The notes beneath the pieces are model-generated. The model did not search any database, was not told the origin of the DNA, and worked only from the letters and a program-made list of their open reading frames with translations. A DNA stretch of 64,000 bases from Lentzea aerocolonigenes. Lineage in GTDB: Bacteria > Actinomycetota > Actinomycetes > Mycobacteriales > Pseudonocardiaceae. Both the position numbers and the translations under genes were made by a program. The stretch spans positions 1 to 64,000 of the forward strand of contig NZ_BBOJ01000016.1 in the NCBI RefSeq assembly GCF_000974445.1, given 5' to 3'. Position 1 is the first letter of the stretch; every line of letters starts with the position of its first letter. Positions 42,956 to 51,193 of the stretch are shown here, one piece after another.

Positions 42956-45601
42956 ATGCGTCGCTCAGTCGCGCTTTTGATACCAGTTCTGATAGCCGCG
43001 GTCGTACCGGCTCTACCAGCGTCGGCCGCACCTTCCGGACCCGGCTGGACCGTCTCCGGTGACGTGATCCGGTGGACCGCTTCCACGCCGATGCCGTCCT
43101 CGGACGCGGGCGTGGAGTTCTGGGAGGGGGACCGGTTCCTCGGCCTCGCCAGGGAGTCCGCGGACCTGCGCACCTTCACGTTGTCGGCACCGCTGAAGAA
43201 TCGCGATGCGCTCCAGGTGCGTTCGGCGGGGCGCCGGCTGGACGTGGCCGAGCCTTCCGCCGCCGGCCTGTCCGCACCTGCCGAGCTGCCCGCGTTGCTG
43301 CCACAGGCGACGGTCGATCCCGGCACTCCGGGGCCGTACGCCACGACCACCGGGGAGTACTCGCTCGACTCGGTCGTGCTGCCCGAGTACGCGGCGCCGA
43401 TCGAGATGGACGGCGTCGTCGTCGCGCCGAAGGGTGCGCCGGGCAAACGGCCGCTGGTCCTGTTCCTGCACGGCAGGCACTACACCTGCTACAACCCGGC
43501 GGGCCAGATCCAGCTGACCTGGCCGTGCGCGTCCGGGTACACGGCCGTGCCGAGTCACCGCGGCTACCTGAAGGCGCAGCAGCTGCTGGCTTCGCAGGGG
43601 TACGTGACGGTGTCGATCTCCGCGAACGGCATCAACGCCCAGGACGCGTTGACCGCGGACGCCGGCGCGCAGGGACGTTCGTCGTTGGTGCGCCACCACC
43701 TGGCGAAGTGGGCCGACTGGTCCGCCGGCCGCGGCACGGTTCCCGACGCGGTGAAGGCCGCGCCGGCAGCCGACCTGTCGAAGGTGCTGCTGGTGGGCCA
43801 CTCCCGCGGTGGCGAGGGCGTCAACCGCGCCGCCACCGACAGCCTGACCCCGCCGCCGGGCGACACCGGTTTCAGCGGGCCGGTGCGCTGGCACATCCGC
43901 GGTGACGTGCTGATCGGTCCCACGATCTTCGGCCACAACCCGGCGCCGGACGTGCCGTCGGTGACGTTCCTGCCCGGCTGCGACGGTGACGTCTCGGACC
44001 TGCAGGGCCAGATGTTCCTGGACCAGACGCGCGGCCTGAGCCGTGGCGCCGCCCTGCACAGCGCGCTGTACGTGGTCGGTGCGAACCACAACTTCTTCAA
44101 CAGCGAATGGACTCCCGGCCAGGCGGTGGCGCCGGCGAACGACGACTTCTGGCCGGGCCAGACGCCCGACGCCGTGTGCGCGCCGGGAACTGCGACCCGG
44201 CTGACCGCGGACCAGCAGCAGACGATGGGCGCCACCTACGTCGCGGCGTCGGCCCGCCTGTTCCTGGCACGTGACGAGTCCGTGCTGCCGCTGCTCGACG
44301 GCTCAGGCGTCCGCGCCCCGTCCGCCGACCCGGCCCGCGTCCTCTCGCACGCCATCGGTGGCGACCGGAAGTCGTTCGTCGTGCCCGACAGCGCGACCGC
44401 GACCTCCGGCAGCGCCAAGGTCTGCCAGCAGACGTCGCGGGATGCTGCCGTCGCGTGCGGCGGCTCGCGCTCCCCGCACTTCGTCGGCTTCCGCGGCGCG
44501 TCGTCGCAACCCGAACGCTTGTCGGTGGCGCTGAAGTGGTCGGCCGCGGGCGAGACCGGCGCGGTGAAGCCGGCGTCACCCGTGTCGCTGAAGGGTTCCC
44601 GCAACCTCGCGCTGCGCCTGGCCGTCCCGCCGAACGCACCCGCGTCCACGTTCGGCGTCTCGGTGACAGACCAAAGTGGACAGAAGCACGCGCTGGGTTC
44701 GGTCACGCTGACCGGCCTGCCCGCCACCGACCGCCTGAGCGCACAGTGGGCCCAGGAGGTGCGCGTCCCGCTGCCCGCCGGCCTGGACCACCTGGCAGCG
44801 CTGGAACTGACCCCGGAGTCCGCGTCCGGCCAGGCCTGGCTGATCGACGCCTACGGCTGGGACAAGGGCCTGGTCCCCGTGGTGCCAACGCGTCTGAGCC
44901 GCGTCGACGCCACCTTCACGTCGGTCGACGAGGGCAACTCCGGCAGCAAGACCTACAACATCGCGGTGACGGCCACCGGCGGCGGCACGCGAGTCGTCCG
45001 GCTCTTCTACAACGAGCCGGACAACACCCCCGCCACGAAACTCGTGACGCTGAAGCCGGGCGAGAACCGCACCGAGGTGCCGGTGACCGTCGCCGGCAAC
45101 ACCAGGTGGGGCCCCGACACCCGTCATCCCGTTGCGGTGCAGGCGATCTCCAACGCCGTCGTGGGCGCCGCGGTCGGCGGCCTGGTGGTCCGCAACGACG
45201 ACGCGCCGCCGCAGCTGACGGTCACTCCGGTGGCCGACAGCGTGAAGGAGGGCGGCGAACTGAAGTGGACCGTGACCCTGTCGGAGGCCGCCGACACGAC
45301 GATCGCGGTCGTGGGCTCGCCGGCGTCGGTGAGTGGCACGGAACTGTCCACAACGGACGTCGACGCGGAGTGGCTCCTCCGGTTCTCCGGCGAGGAACCG
45401 CTGCCGTCGCGGCCGTTGTCGTCCACGCGGCTCAGGGTGTACGCGATCGTTCTGGCGGGGCAGACGTCCGCCGAGTTCTCGGTGCCGACCGTTGGTGACG
45501 CCGAGACGGAGGGGGAGGAGTCGGTTCGGCTGAAGTTCGAGCCGTTGGCGCCTGGTGGTGCCGGGTTCGAGGTGACCGGCAAGGTGACGGATCCGGCTTA
45601 G
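42956..45601 (+). CDS. Large secreted serine hydrolase with Calx-beta-like C-terminus
   Basis: 881-residue exported protein. Signal peptide MRRSVALLIPVLIAAVVPAL cut near SAA (residue 25). An alpha/beta hydrolase region follows, with the oxyanion FLHGRHYTCYNP and nucleophile S283 in GHSRGGEG; the His could be in GANHNFFNSEW. The C-terminal 300 residues carry TFTSVDEGNSGSKTYNIAVTATG and a later TVTLSEAADTTIAV unit, which look like Calx-beta repeats that bind calcium or carbohydrate surfaces. Substrate unknown; cutinase, lipase or acetylxylan-type esterase are possible. Strong GAGGGGG site before ATG 42956. Confidence 0.82.
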   Translation: MRRSVALLIPVLIAAVVPALPASAAPSGPGWTVSGDVIRWTASTPMPSSDAGVEFWEGDRFLGLARESADLRTFTLSAPLKNRDALQVRSAGRRLDVAEPSAAGLSAPAELPALLPQATVDPGTPGPYATTTGEYSLDSVVLPEYAAPIEMDGVVVAPKGAPGKRPLVLFLHGRHYTCYNPAGQIQLTWPCASGYTAVPSHRGYLKAQQLLASQGYVTVSISANGINAQDALTADAGAQGRSSLVRHHLAKWADWSAGRGTVPDAVKAAPAADLSKVLLVGHSRGGEGVNRAATDSLTPPPGDTGFSGPVRWHIRGDVLIGPTIFGHNPAPDVPSVTFLPGCDGDVSDLQGQMFLDQTRGLSRGAALHSALYVVGANHNFFNSEWTPGQAVAPANDDFWPGQTPDAVCAPGTATRLTADQQQTMGATYVAASARLFLARDESVLPLLDGSGVRAPSADPARVLSHAIGGDRKSFVVPDSATATSGSAKVCQQTSRDAAVACGGSRSPHFVGFRGASSQPERLSVALKWSAAGETGAVKPASPVSLKGSRNLALRLAVPPNAPASTFGVSVTDQSGQKHALGSVTLTGLPATDRLSAQWAQEVRVPLPAGLDHLAALELTPESASGQAWLIDAYGWDKGLVPVVPTRLSRVDATFTSVDEGNSGSKTYNIAVTATGGGTRVVRLFYNEPDNTPATKLVTLKPGENRTEVPVTVAGNTRWGPDTRHPVAVQAISNAVVGAAVGGLVVRNDDAPPQLTVTPVADSVKEGGELKWTVTLSEAADTTIAVVGSPASVSGTELSTTDVDAEWLLRFSGEEPLPSRPLSSTRLRVYAIVLAGQTSAEFSVPTVGDAETEGEESVRLKFEPLAPGGAGFEVTGKVTDPA

Positions 45602-45617
45602 TTCGTTGAGGGGCAAG

Positions 45618-45660
45618 GGAAACGGTGCCGCTTCCTGGATCAGGGGGCGGCACCGTTGCC
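45618..45660. terminator. Bidirectional terminator after the secreted hydrolase
   Basis: AACGGTGCCGC pairs with GCGGCACCGTT (11 bp, plus outer GGCAA/TTGCC-type pairs) around a 15-nt loop. It overlaps the last codons of the convergent TIR gene. Confidence 0.7.
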
Positions 45661-48000
45661 GTTTCGTTCTAGGAACTCTCGGACTCGAGCGAAGAGCTCT
45701 TGAGCTTCCTGGACGTTGCCCAGCGCGAGGTGGATGTTGCTGAGGTGCGCCAGACAGGTGGCGACCTCGGGGTGATCGGTTCCGTAGAGGTCCTCGTAGA
45801 TCGCCAGTGCCTGTTCGGCCAGGGGCAGGGCCTCGTCGAGGCGGCGCACTGCGAACAGGGCGACGGCGAGGTTGCTCCGCGCGGTGGCGACCCACGGGTG
45901 ATGAGGTCCGTAGGCGGTTTCCATGAGGACCAGAGCCCGCTCGTGCAGGCTCAGCGCTTCCTCGTGCCGGCCGATGTAGGTGAGGGTGTGGCCGAGTTTG
46001 GCCATGTTCATGGCGGCAGTGGTGTCGTTCGGGTCAGCGACGGCCTCGTGGATGGCCAGGGATCGCTCGAGCAGCGGAAGTGCTTCGTCGTGGCGTCCCT
46101 GCTTGGACACGATGTGGCCGAGGTTGCTCAGGATGCCGGAGACGTTGGGGCTGGAGGGGCCGTCGTTCGCTTCCGTGATGGCGAGCGCACGTCTGAACAT
46201 GGCTTCGGCGTCGGAGTCGAGGCCCATGTCGCCGAGAACGAGCGCGAGGTTGTGCAGGCGAACGCCGACGTGGATGCTTTGTGGCCCGTGTTCCGCCTCG
46301 TCGATCGCCAGGGCTTGTTCGATCAGCGGGCGGGCTTCGGCGTGGCGGCCGGTGATGCGGAGGAACGAGGCCGCCTTGTCGAGCAGGAACGACCTGTGCC
46401 TCGTCGCGGACGCGTCCGCGACGCCGGCAGCGACGAGGACGTGAGGGAGCAGGGCTCGCCAGGAGGGCCAGTTCTCCGGCGCATCCGCGAGTTCGTGGGG
46501 CACACCGGCCGACAGGAGCTTCTGCACCGATGAGTTCGAATCTTCTCCGCTGGCCTGGCGCGCCTTCAGCGACTGCTGGAGGAGCCGGTGGGCGATGGTC
46601 ATCTCCGAGCCGACGCGCCTGACGAAGAACCAGTCGGCCAGTGCGCCGACCGTCTCCACCCAGTCCAGCGGATCGCGTGCCGCGTCCGCCAGGGGCTGGG
46701 GGAGCTGATCGGAATGCCGGGTGAACAGGTCGAGCGGTACCGGCTCCGGTGCCATCCAGGCGAGCATGTTCAGCAACTGGACCGCGGCGGGACTCTGCTC
46801 AGCCAGCGCGGCGAGCGACAGGTCCCACAGCGTTGTCAGCGTTTCCTGCCGGTCGATCAGCCGGCCGCGGCCGATGAGGTCTGCCGCTCGCCGGTGGAAC
46901 AGCGCGATGTACTCGTCCGCGGGCAGGCCGGTCGTCTCCAGGTAGGCAGCTGCTTGCTCGATGGCCAGCGGCAGATCTCCCAGCAGCTCCGCCAAGGCCG
47001 CGATCTGTTCGTCCGACGCGGTGGGCACCCGCAGCCTGAGCAACGCGACGCTCTCCTCGCGAGAGAGCACGTCGAGGTCGAGGACCGTGCCCAGCGCGCC
47101 GAACCCGTTGCGGCGCGTGGTGATCACGACCTGACCCGCACCTGACGGAAGATAAGGCCGCAGTGCCGCGGGATCTTCCGCGTTGTCGAAGACCAGCATC
47201 CATCGCGGCCGGACACGCAGGTCCGCGAGGACCGGCGCGATCGTGAACGGGTCGACGTCGAGGCCGAGGGCGGCGCCGAGCTGGGAGAGGTGGTCGGGAA
47301 TCAACGCGGGCTGCTCGGCGGGGATCCACCACACCACATCGAAGTCGCTCGCGTGGCGGTGGGCGTACTCGACGGCCAGCTGCGTCTTGCCCACGCCGCC
47401 CATGCCGTGCAACGAATGCACCGCCACGGTCCGGCCGGCGTGCATCACCCCGCGCATCCGCTCGAGCGACTCGGCGCGCCCGGTGAAGTTCGGGTTGCGC
47501 GGCGGCACGTTCCACACGGGCGGCAGCGCGCCGGGAAAGCTCGGCGCGGACCGTCCAGGAAAGCCGGGTCGCGAAGACGGCTTCAGCCGGCCCGTCACCG
47601 CACCTTGAACGGCTCGAAGCAGCCGGGCGCGGGAGGCGCTCTCGTCGACGCCGAACAGGTCCACCGAGACGATGGATTCCAGCAACCCCGGCCGAGGGCA
47701 GTCCTCGACCCGCAGGACCAGCAACTTCCGGCCGGCTCCGCTGGGGTCTTCACGCCACGCGGCCTGCCACTCTGCCGCTCCGTAGACGGACCGCAGGTAA
47801 GCGGTCGACAGCACCGCGATCGTGCGCTCAGAACCCTGCACGCCGCGGTGCATCAGGTCCACGAAGCTGGTGCCGGGCACGATGTCCCACTCCTGCACGA
47901 GGACCTGGTGACCCTCGGCTTCGAGTTCCCAGGCGATCCACTCGGCCCATGCTTTGTCGACGCCGGTGTAGGACACGAAGAAGTCCCATGAATCAGCCAA
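45640..48000 (-). CDS. TIR-NB-ARC-TPR (NLR-like) protein
   Basis: 786-residue STAND NTPase with the plant-NLR-like order of domains. An N-terminal TIR domain (about 4-130; DFFVSYTGVD, then RTIAVLSTAYLRSVYGAAEW, in which E77 sits where TIR NADases have their catalytic Glu) precedes an NB-ARC ATPase (about 165-420; P-loop GMGGVGKT at 199-206, WMLVFDNAED Walker B). A helical region follows, then about five 42-residue tetratricopeptide repeats (from about 545). Start set at TTG 48000 behind GGGGTGG; TTG 48018 is possible. Bacterial TIR-NLRs often act in phage defence by depleting NAD+, but no partner gene lies beside it, so defence is inferred. Confidence 0.88.
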   Translation of the reverse strand: MADSWDFFVSYTGVDKAWAEWIAWELEAEGHQVLVQEWDIVPGTSFVDLMHRGVQGSERTIAVLSTAYLRSVYGAAEWQAAWREDPSGAGRKLLVLRVEDCPRPGLLESIVSVDLFGVDESASRARLLRAVQGAVTGRLKPSSRPGFPGRSAPSFPGALPPVWNVPPRNPNFTGRAESLERMRGVMHAGRTVAVHSLHGMGGVGKTQLAVEYAHRHASDFDVVWWIPAEQPALIPDHLSQLGAALGLDVDPFTIAPVLADLRVRPRWMLVFDNAEDPAALRPYLPSGAGQVVITTRRNGFGALGTVLDLDVLSREESVALLRLRVPTASDEQIAALAELLGDLPLAIEQAAAYLETTGLPADEYIALFHRRAADLIGRGRLIDRQETLTTLWDLSLAALAEQSPAAVQLLNMLAWMAPEPVPLDLFTRHSDQLPQPLADAARDPLDWVETVGALADWFFVRRVGSEMTIAHRLLQQSLKARQASGEDSNSSVQKLLSAGVPHELADAPENWPSWRALLPHVLVAAGVADASATRHRSFLLDKAASFLRITGRHAEARPLIEQALAIDEAEHGPQSIHVGVRLHNLALVLGDMGLDSDAEAMFRRALAITEANDGPSSPNVSGILSNLGHIVSKQGRHDEALPLLERSLAIHEAVADPNDTTAAMNMAKLGHTLTYIGRHEEALSLHERALVLMETAYGPHHPWVATARSNLAVALFAVRRLDEALPLAEQALAIYEDLYGTDHPEVATCLAHLSNIHLALGNVQEAQELFARVREFLERNGNGAAP

Positions 48001-48073
48001 CCGGAATCCACCCCTCAAAGCGTGTGCATCAGATCACATCGCACGTCACCCGAGCGGAGTTACCCAAACGAAC

Positions 48074-48112
48074 GAACGGCGCCGCTCCCTGCCCAGGGGA
48101 GCGGCGCCGTTC
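48074..48112 (-). terminator. sodN terminator hairpin
   Basis: GAACGGCGCCGCTCCC pairs with GGGGAGCGGCGCCGTTC (one extra G) around TGCCCA, 20 nt after the sodN stop. Confidence 0.8.
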
Positions 48113-48131
48113 GAGAAGTCCGAAGAAGGGC

Positions 48132-48539
48132 TCAGCCCTGCTTGGTCTCCCAGAAAATCTTGTCGATCTGCGCGATCAGGTCCAGCAGCTGCTGGCCCGA
48201 CGCCGGGTCCATCGACCCCTTGGTGCCCGCCGCGCCCGCGGCCTTGGTGGCGCGGTTGAACAGGTCGTGCAGCTCGGGGTACTTCTCGAAGTGCGGCGGC
48301 TTGAAGTAGTCCGTCCACAGCACCCACAGGTGGTGCTTGACGAGCTCGCTGCGCTGCTCCTTGATCAGGACGGCGCGCTCCCGGAACTCCGGGTCCTCGT
48401 TGGCCTGGTACTTCTCCTGAACCGCCTTGATCGACTCGGCCTCGATGCGGGCCTGCGCCGGGTCGTAGACGCCGCAGGGCAGGTCGCAGTGCGCGGTTGC
48501 CTCGACGCGCGGGCGGAGAATGCGCGACACGAGTCGCAT
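48132..48539 (-). CDS. sodN: Nickel superoxide dismutase
   Basis: Ni-dependent superoxide dismutase that removes superoxide in the cytoplasm. 135 residues. A 16-residue leader (MRLVSRILRPRVEATA) precedes the nickel-hook HCDLPCGVYDP, in which H17, C18 and C22 become the metal ligands after the leader is cut. The rest is the four-helix bundle with KAVQEKYQANEDPEF and LFNRATKAAGAAGTKGSMD. ATG 48539 has a strong GGGAGGA site. Divergent from sodX, its processing protease, with 73 bp between the starts. Confidence 0.97.
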   Translation of the reverse strand: MRLVSRILRPRVEATAHCDLPCGVYDPAQARIEAESIKAVQEKYQANEDPEFRERAVLIKEQRSELVKHHLWVLWTDYFKPPHFEKYPELHDLFNRATKAAGAAGTKGSMDPASGQQLLDLIAQIDKIFWETKQG

Positions 48540-48612
48540 CGTTCCTCCCAGAGTGAAAACAGTGGATGCTCCGACAAGAAGGACCCTACTCCGGCTGACC
48601 GAAGGGTGATCG

Positions 48613-48915
48613 TTGAGACCGCGTCTCTCCACCGTGCTCGTGCGGGGGCCCTCGATGGTGCCTGCCCTCCGTGACGAGGACATCGTGCTGGTCAGGTGGG
48701 GTGCGATGCCCGAAGCCGGGCAGGTGGTCCTGGTCAGGTGGGCGAGCAGGCCGGGGCAACTGTCGATCAAGCGGGCCTCTCACCCTGTGGACGGCGGGTG
48801 GCACGTCGTGGGAGACAACCCCTATGCGAGCACCGACTCCGAGCAGCTCGGGCCGGCCGAGGTGCTCGGAGTCGTCAAGGCTCGACTGTGGCCGAGGCCT
48901 CGGCTCAGGCTTTGA
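48613..48915 (+). CDS. sodX: Nickel-type superoxide dismutase maturation protease
   Basis: 100-residue S24/S26-type peptidase that removes the SodN leader to expose the nickel-binding His. Active-site Ser S14 in VRGPSMVPAL and general-base Lys K53 in LSIKRA; GDNPYAS(T)DS follows as in signal peptidase-like enzymes. No membrane anchor, in line with cytosolic SodN processing. TTG start at 48613 behind GAAGGG. Divergent from sodN. Its last 11 bp overlap the convergent epimerase gene. Confidence 0.93.
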   Translation: MRPRLSTVLVRGPSMVPALRDEDIVLVRWGAMPEAGQVVLVRWASRPGQLSIKRASHPVDGGWHVVGDNPYASTDSEQLGPAEVLGVVKARLWPRPRLRL

Positions 48916-49504
48916 GGGACGCGTACAGGGCCAGGCAGTCCTCGTAGCGCGGGAGCACGCCGGCCTCGTAGGCCTCGGCCAGGGTCGGGGCCGCGGTGTC
49001 CTTCTCCGACAACAGGAATTCCAGCTCCCTGGGCCACGGCAGGTCCAGCGCCGGGTCGAGCGGGGTCAGGCCGTGCTCGCCGGACGGGTTGTAGACGGTG
49101 GAGCAGAGGTAGTTCATGGTCGTGTCGTCTTCCAGCGCGATCATCGCGTGGCCGAGCCCCTCGGCGAGGTAGACGGCGTTGCACTTCGTCGAGTCGACGA
49201 GCACCGCCTCCCACTGGCCGAACGTGGGGGAGCCGACGCGGATGTCCACGATCATGTCGATGAACGAGCCGCGCGGGCAGAAGACGTACTTCGCCTGGGA
49301 CGGCGGGACGTCCGCGTAGTGGATGCCGCGGATGGTTCCCGCGCGGGAGACGCTGTGGTTCGTCTGGGCGACCTTCAGCGGGTGGCCGACCGCCTCGACG
49401 AAGGCTGCCTCCTGGTACGGCGAGACGAACACGCCGCGGTCGTCGGGGAATGTCCGAGGTGTGAACTCGAACGCGCCGTCAATTTTCAGCGAACTCGCCT
49501 GCAT
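48905..49504 (-). CDS. dTDP-4-dehydro-6-deoxysugar epimerase (RmlC family)
   Basis: 199-residue cupin-fold epimerase. It has FVSPYQEAAFVEAVG, TNHSVSRAGTIRGIHYADVPPSQAKYV with catalytic His H62, IVDIRVGSPTFGQWEAVLVD, and a Tyr in TVYNPSGEHGL. The sequence resembles 3- or 3,5-epimerases acting on dTDP-4-keto-6-deoxyhexoses. No rmlA, B or D gene or glycosyltransferase lies nearby, so it may serve a distant cluster or be a relic; RfbC/RmlC identity is not proven. A strong stop overlap with sodX shows a compact arrangement. Confidence 0.85.
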   Translation of the reverse strand: MQASSLKIDGAFEFTPRTFPDDRGVFVSPYQEAAFVEAVGHPLKVAQTNHSVSRAGTIRGIHYADVPPSQAKYVFCPRGSFIDMIVDIRVGSPTFGQWEAVLVDSTKCNAVYLAEGLGHAMIALEDDTTMNYLCSTVYNPSGEHGLTPLDPALDLPWPRELEFLLSEKDTAAPTLAEAYEAGVLPRYEDCLALYASLKA

Positions 49505-49839
49505 GCCGTCACTCTAAGGCGTCAAAGTTTCTTGACCGATCGGGTGCTTCCTGCCTGCATAAACCGACCGGTCGGTGCAGAAAACCGGACGGACGTCTTG
49601 CTACATGCCCTCTGACCTGCGGAAAAAGTGTGATCCCCGCCGCAGACAGCGAAGCGGGACCCTGCCACACTTCCGTCACCCGCAGCACTCGGGCGGCTCA
49701 CCGGCGCCAAATTCGCCGGCGACGTCGACCGACTTTCAAGGCCCCGTGTACCCGGCGTGACAACGCTGGGCCGGTGCGCCGTTTGGTGATGAGCCCATGT
49801 CCGGGGCTACTACGCCGCCCGCACCGCAGGAGGGACGCC
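49505..49839. other. Intergenic region upstream of malic enzyme
   Basis: 335 bp without a credible gene. Its notable content is a perfect 14-bp palindrome at 49563-49576 next to a promoter-like TTGACC (49533-49538). The remaining 260 bp reads open in the malic enzyme frame but has Arg-rich, low-quality coding character, so it is treated as leader DNA. Confidence 0.5.
49563..49576. promoter_or_regulatory. TetR-type palindrome
   Basis: Perfect 14-bp palindrome ACCGACCGGTCGGT, the core form of many TetR-family operators in actinobacteria. It lies just after a CATAAA -10-like element and 264 bp before malic enzyme. No TetR gene is in the window. Confidence 0.5.
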
Positions 49840-51036
49840 GTGACAGCAGTGAACGAAGCCCGTACCGAGAACTCCGATCCGACGAAGCTGACGGACGAGG
49901 AGATCTTCAACGCGCACCTGGGCGGGAAGCTCGAGGTCGGCGCGACCGCCTCGCTCGCTGACCCGAAAGCGCTGTCCATCGCCTACACCCCCGGTGTCGC
50001 ACGAGTGAGCAAGGCCATCGCGGAGGACGCCGCCCTCGCCGCGAAGTACACGTGGGCGCACCGCCTGGTCGTCGTCGTCAGCGACGGCACCGCGGTGCTC
50101 GGTCTCGGCGACATCGGCCCCAGCGCGTCCCTGCCCGTCATGGAGGGCAAGTCCGCGCTGTTCAAGACCTTCGGCGGTCTCGACTCCATCCCGCTCGTGC
50201 TCAACACGACGGACGTGGACGAGATCGTCGAGACCCTGGTGCGGCTGCGCCCGTCGTTCGGCGCGGTCAACCTGGAGGACGTCTCGGCGCCGCGCTGCTT
50301 CGAGCTGGAGCAGAAGCTGATCGAGGCGCTCGACTGCCCCGTCATGCACGACGACCAGCACGGCACCGCCGTCGTGTCGCTCGCCGCGCTCAACGGCGCC
50401 AACACGGTGCTCGGCAAGAACATCGGTGACCAGCGGGTGGTCATCTCCGGTGCGGGCGCCGCGGGCATCGCGATCGCCAAGATCCTGCTGGCCGCCGGTG
50501 TCGGCGAGATCACGCTGATCGACTCGCGCGGCATCGTGCGCACCGGTCGTTCCGGCCTCAACCCGATCAAGGAAGAGATCGCGGCGGTCACGAACCAGAG
50601 CAACCTCGACGGCGGCATCGACGTGGCTCTGCGCGGCGCGGACGTCTTCATCGGCGTCAGCTCGTCGAAGGTGTCCGAGGAACTGATCGCGAGCATGGCG
50701 GACGACTCGATCGTCTTCGCACTGTCCAACCCGGACCCCGAGGTGCACCCGGAGGTCGCGGCCAGGCACGCGGCGATCGTGGCGACCGGTCGCAGCGACT
50801 TCCCGAACCAGATCAACAACGTGCTCGCGTTCCCCGGCATTTTCCGCGGGGCGCTCGACGCGGGTGCGCGGCGGATCACCGAGGGCATGAAACTCGCGGC
50901 GGCGGACGCCATTCTCGCGGTCGCGAAGGATGATTTGGGTCCAGACCGAATTGTTCCGTCCGCACTGGACCCGCGCGTCGGACCCGAGGTCGCCGCAGCT
51001 GTGGCGCTTGCCGCGAGGGCCGACGGCGTCGCCTGA
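49840..51036 (+). CDS. Malic enzyme (NAD-dependent type)
   Basis: Oxidative decarboxylation of malate to pyruvate. 398 residues, the short bacterial form without a phosphotransacetylase domain. It has IAYTPGVARVSKAI, GLGDIGPSASLPVMEGKSALFKTFGGLDSIPLVL, metal-site EDVSAPRCFELE, the Rossmann GAGAAGIAIAKILLAAG and SNPDPEVHPEVAARHAAIVATGRSDFPNQINNVLAFPGIF. GTG 49840 sits behind AGGAGGG. NAD is more likely than NADP by resemblance to MaeA/SfcA-type short enzymes, but cofactor cannot be fixed by eye. Confidence 0.92.
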   Translation: MTAVNEARTENSDPTKLTDEEIFNAHLGGKLEVGATASLADPKALSIAYTPGVARVSKAIAEDAALAAKYTWAHRLVVVVSDGTAVLGLGDIGPSASLPVMEGKSALFKTFGGLDSIPLVLNTTDVDEIVETLVRLRPSFGAVNLEDVSAPRCFELEQKLIEALDCPVMHDDQHGTAVVSLAALNGANTVLGKNIGDQRVVISGAGAAGIAIAKILLAAGVGEITLIDSRGIVRTGRSGLNPIKEEIAAVTNQSNLDGGIDVALRGADVFIGVSSSKVSEELIASMADDSIVFALSNPDPEVHPEVAARHAAIVATGRSDFPNQINNVLAFPGIFRGALDAGARRITEGMKLAAADAILAVAKDDLGPDRIVPSALDPRVGPEVAAAVALAARADGVA

Positions 51037-51158
51037 CCCGCAGTCTGATCTCGTTCTGCATTTGCCACCCTTTGCATGTTCACGGGTACCGGAACCACGA
51101 ACGTGGCTTTTCGTTAACCCGTCAAGGGGTGGGCGATGACGCTTCGAAGCGCTACCGT

Positions 51159-51190
51159 CCCTCTCCTCGGGTGTTCACTCGAGGAGAGGG
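51159..51190 (+). promoter_or_regulatory. Hairpin covering the ribosome site of the GGDEF-EAL gene
   Basis: CCCTCTCCTCG (51159-51169) pairs perfectly with CGAGGAGAGGG (51180-51190). The right arm is the Shine-Dalgarno sequence for GTG 51194, so folding would hide it. It may act as an RNA switch, or if the later GTG 51272 is used, as a terminator for malic enzyme. Confidence 0.45.
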
Positions 51191-51193
51191 TTC

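Noticed and set aside
45640..48000. Multi-gene defence island around the TIR protein
   Set aside because: Neighbours are a secreted hydrolase and nickel SOD; no nuclease, restriction, toxin-antitoxin or integrase gene is present.
48540..48612. Nickel-responsive Nur box between sodN and sodX
   Set aside because: Expected because sodN is often nickel-regulated elsewhere, but no convincing symmetric Nur-type site could be seen in the 73 bp.
49630..49839. N-terminal extension of malic enzyme by 70 residues
   Set aside because: The added part is Arg-rich and family-unlike; GTG 49840 has an AGGAGGG site and gives the usual length.
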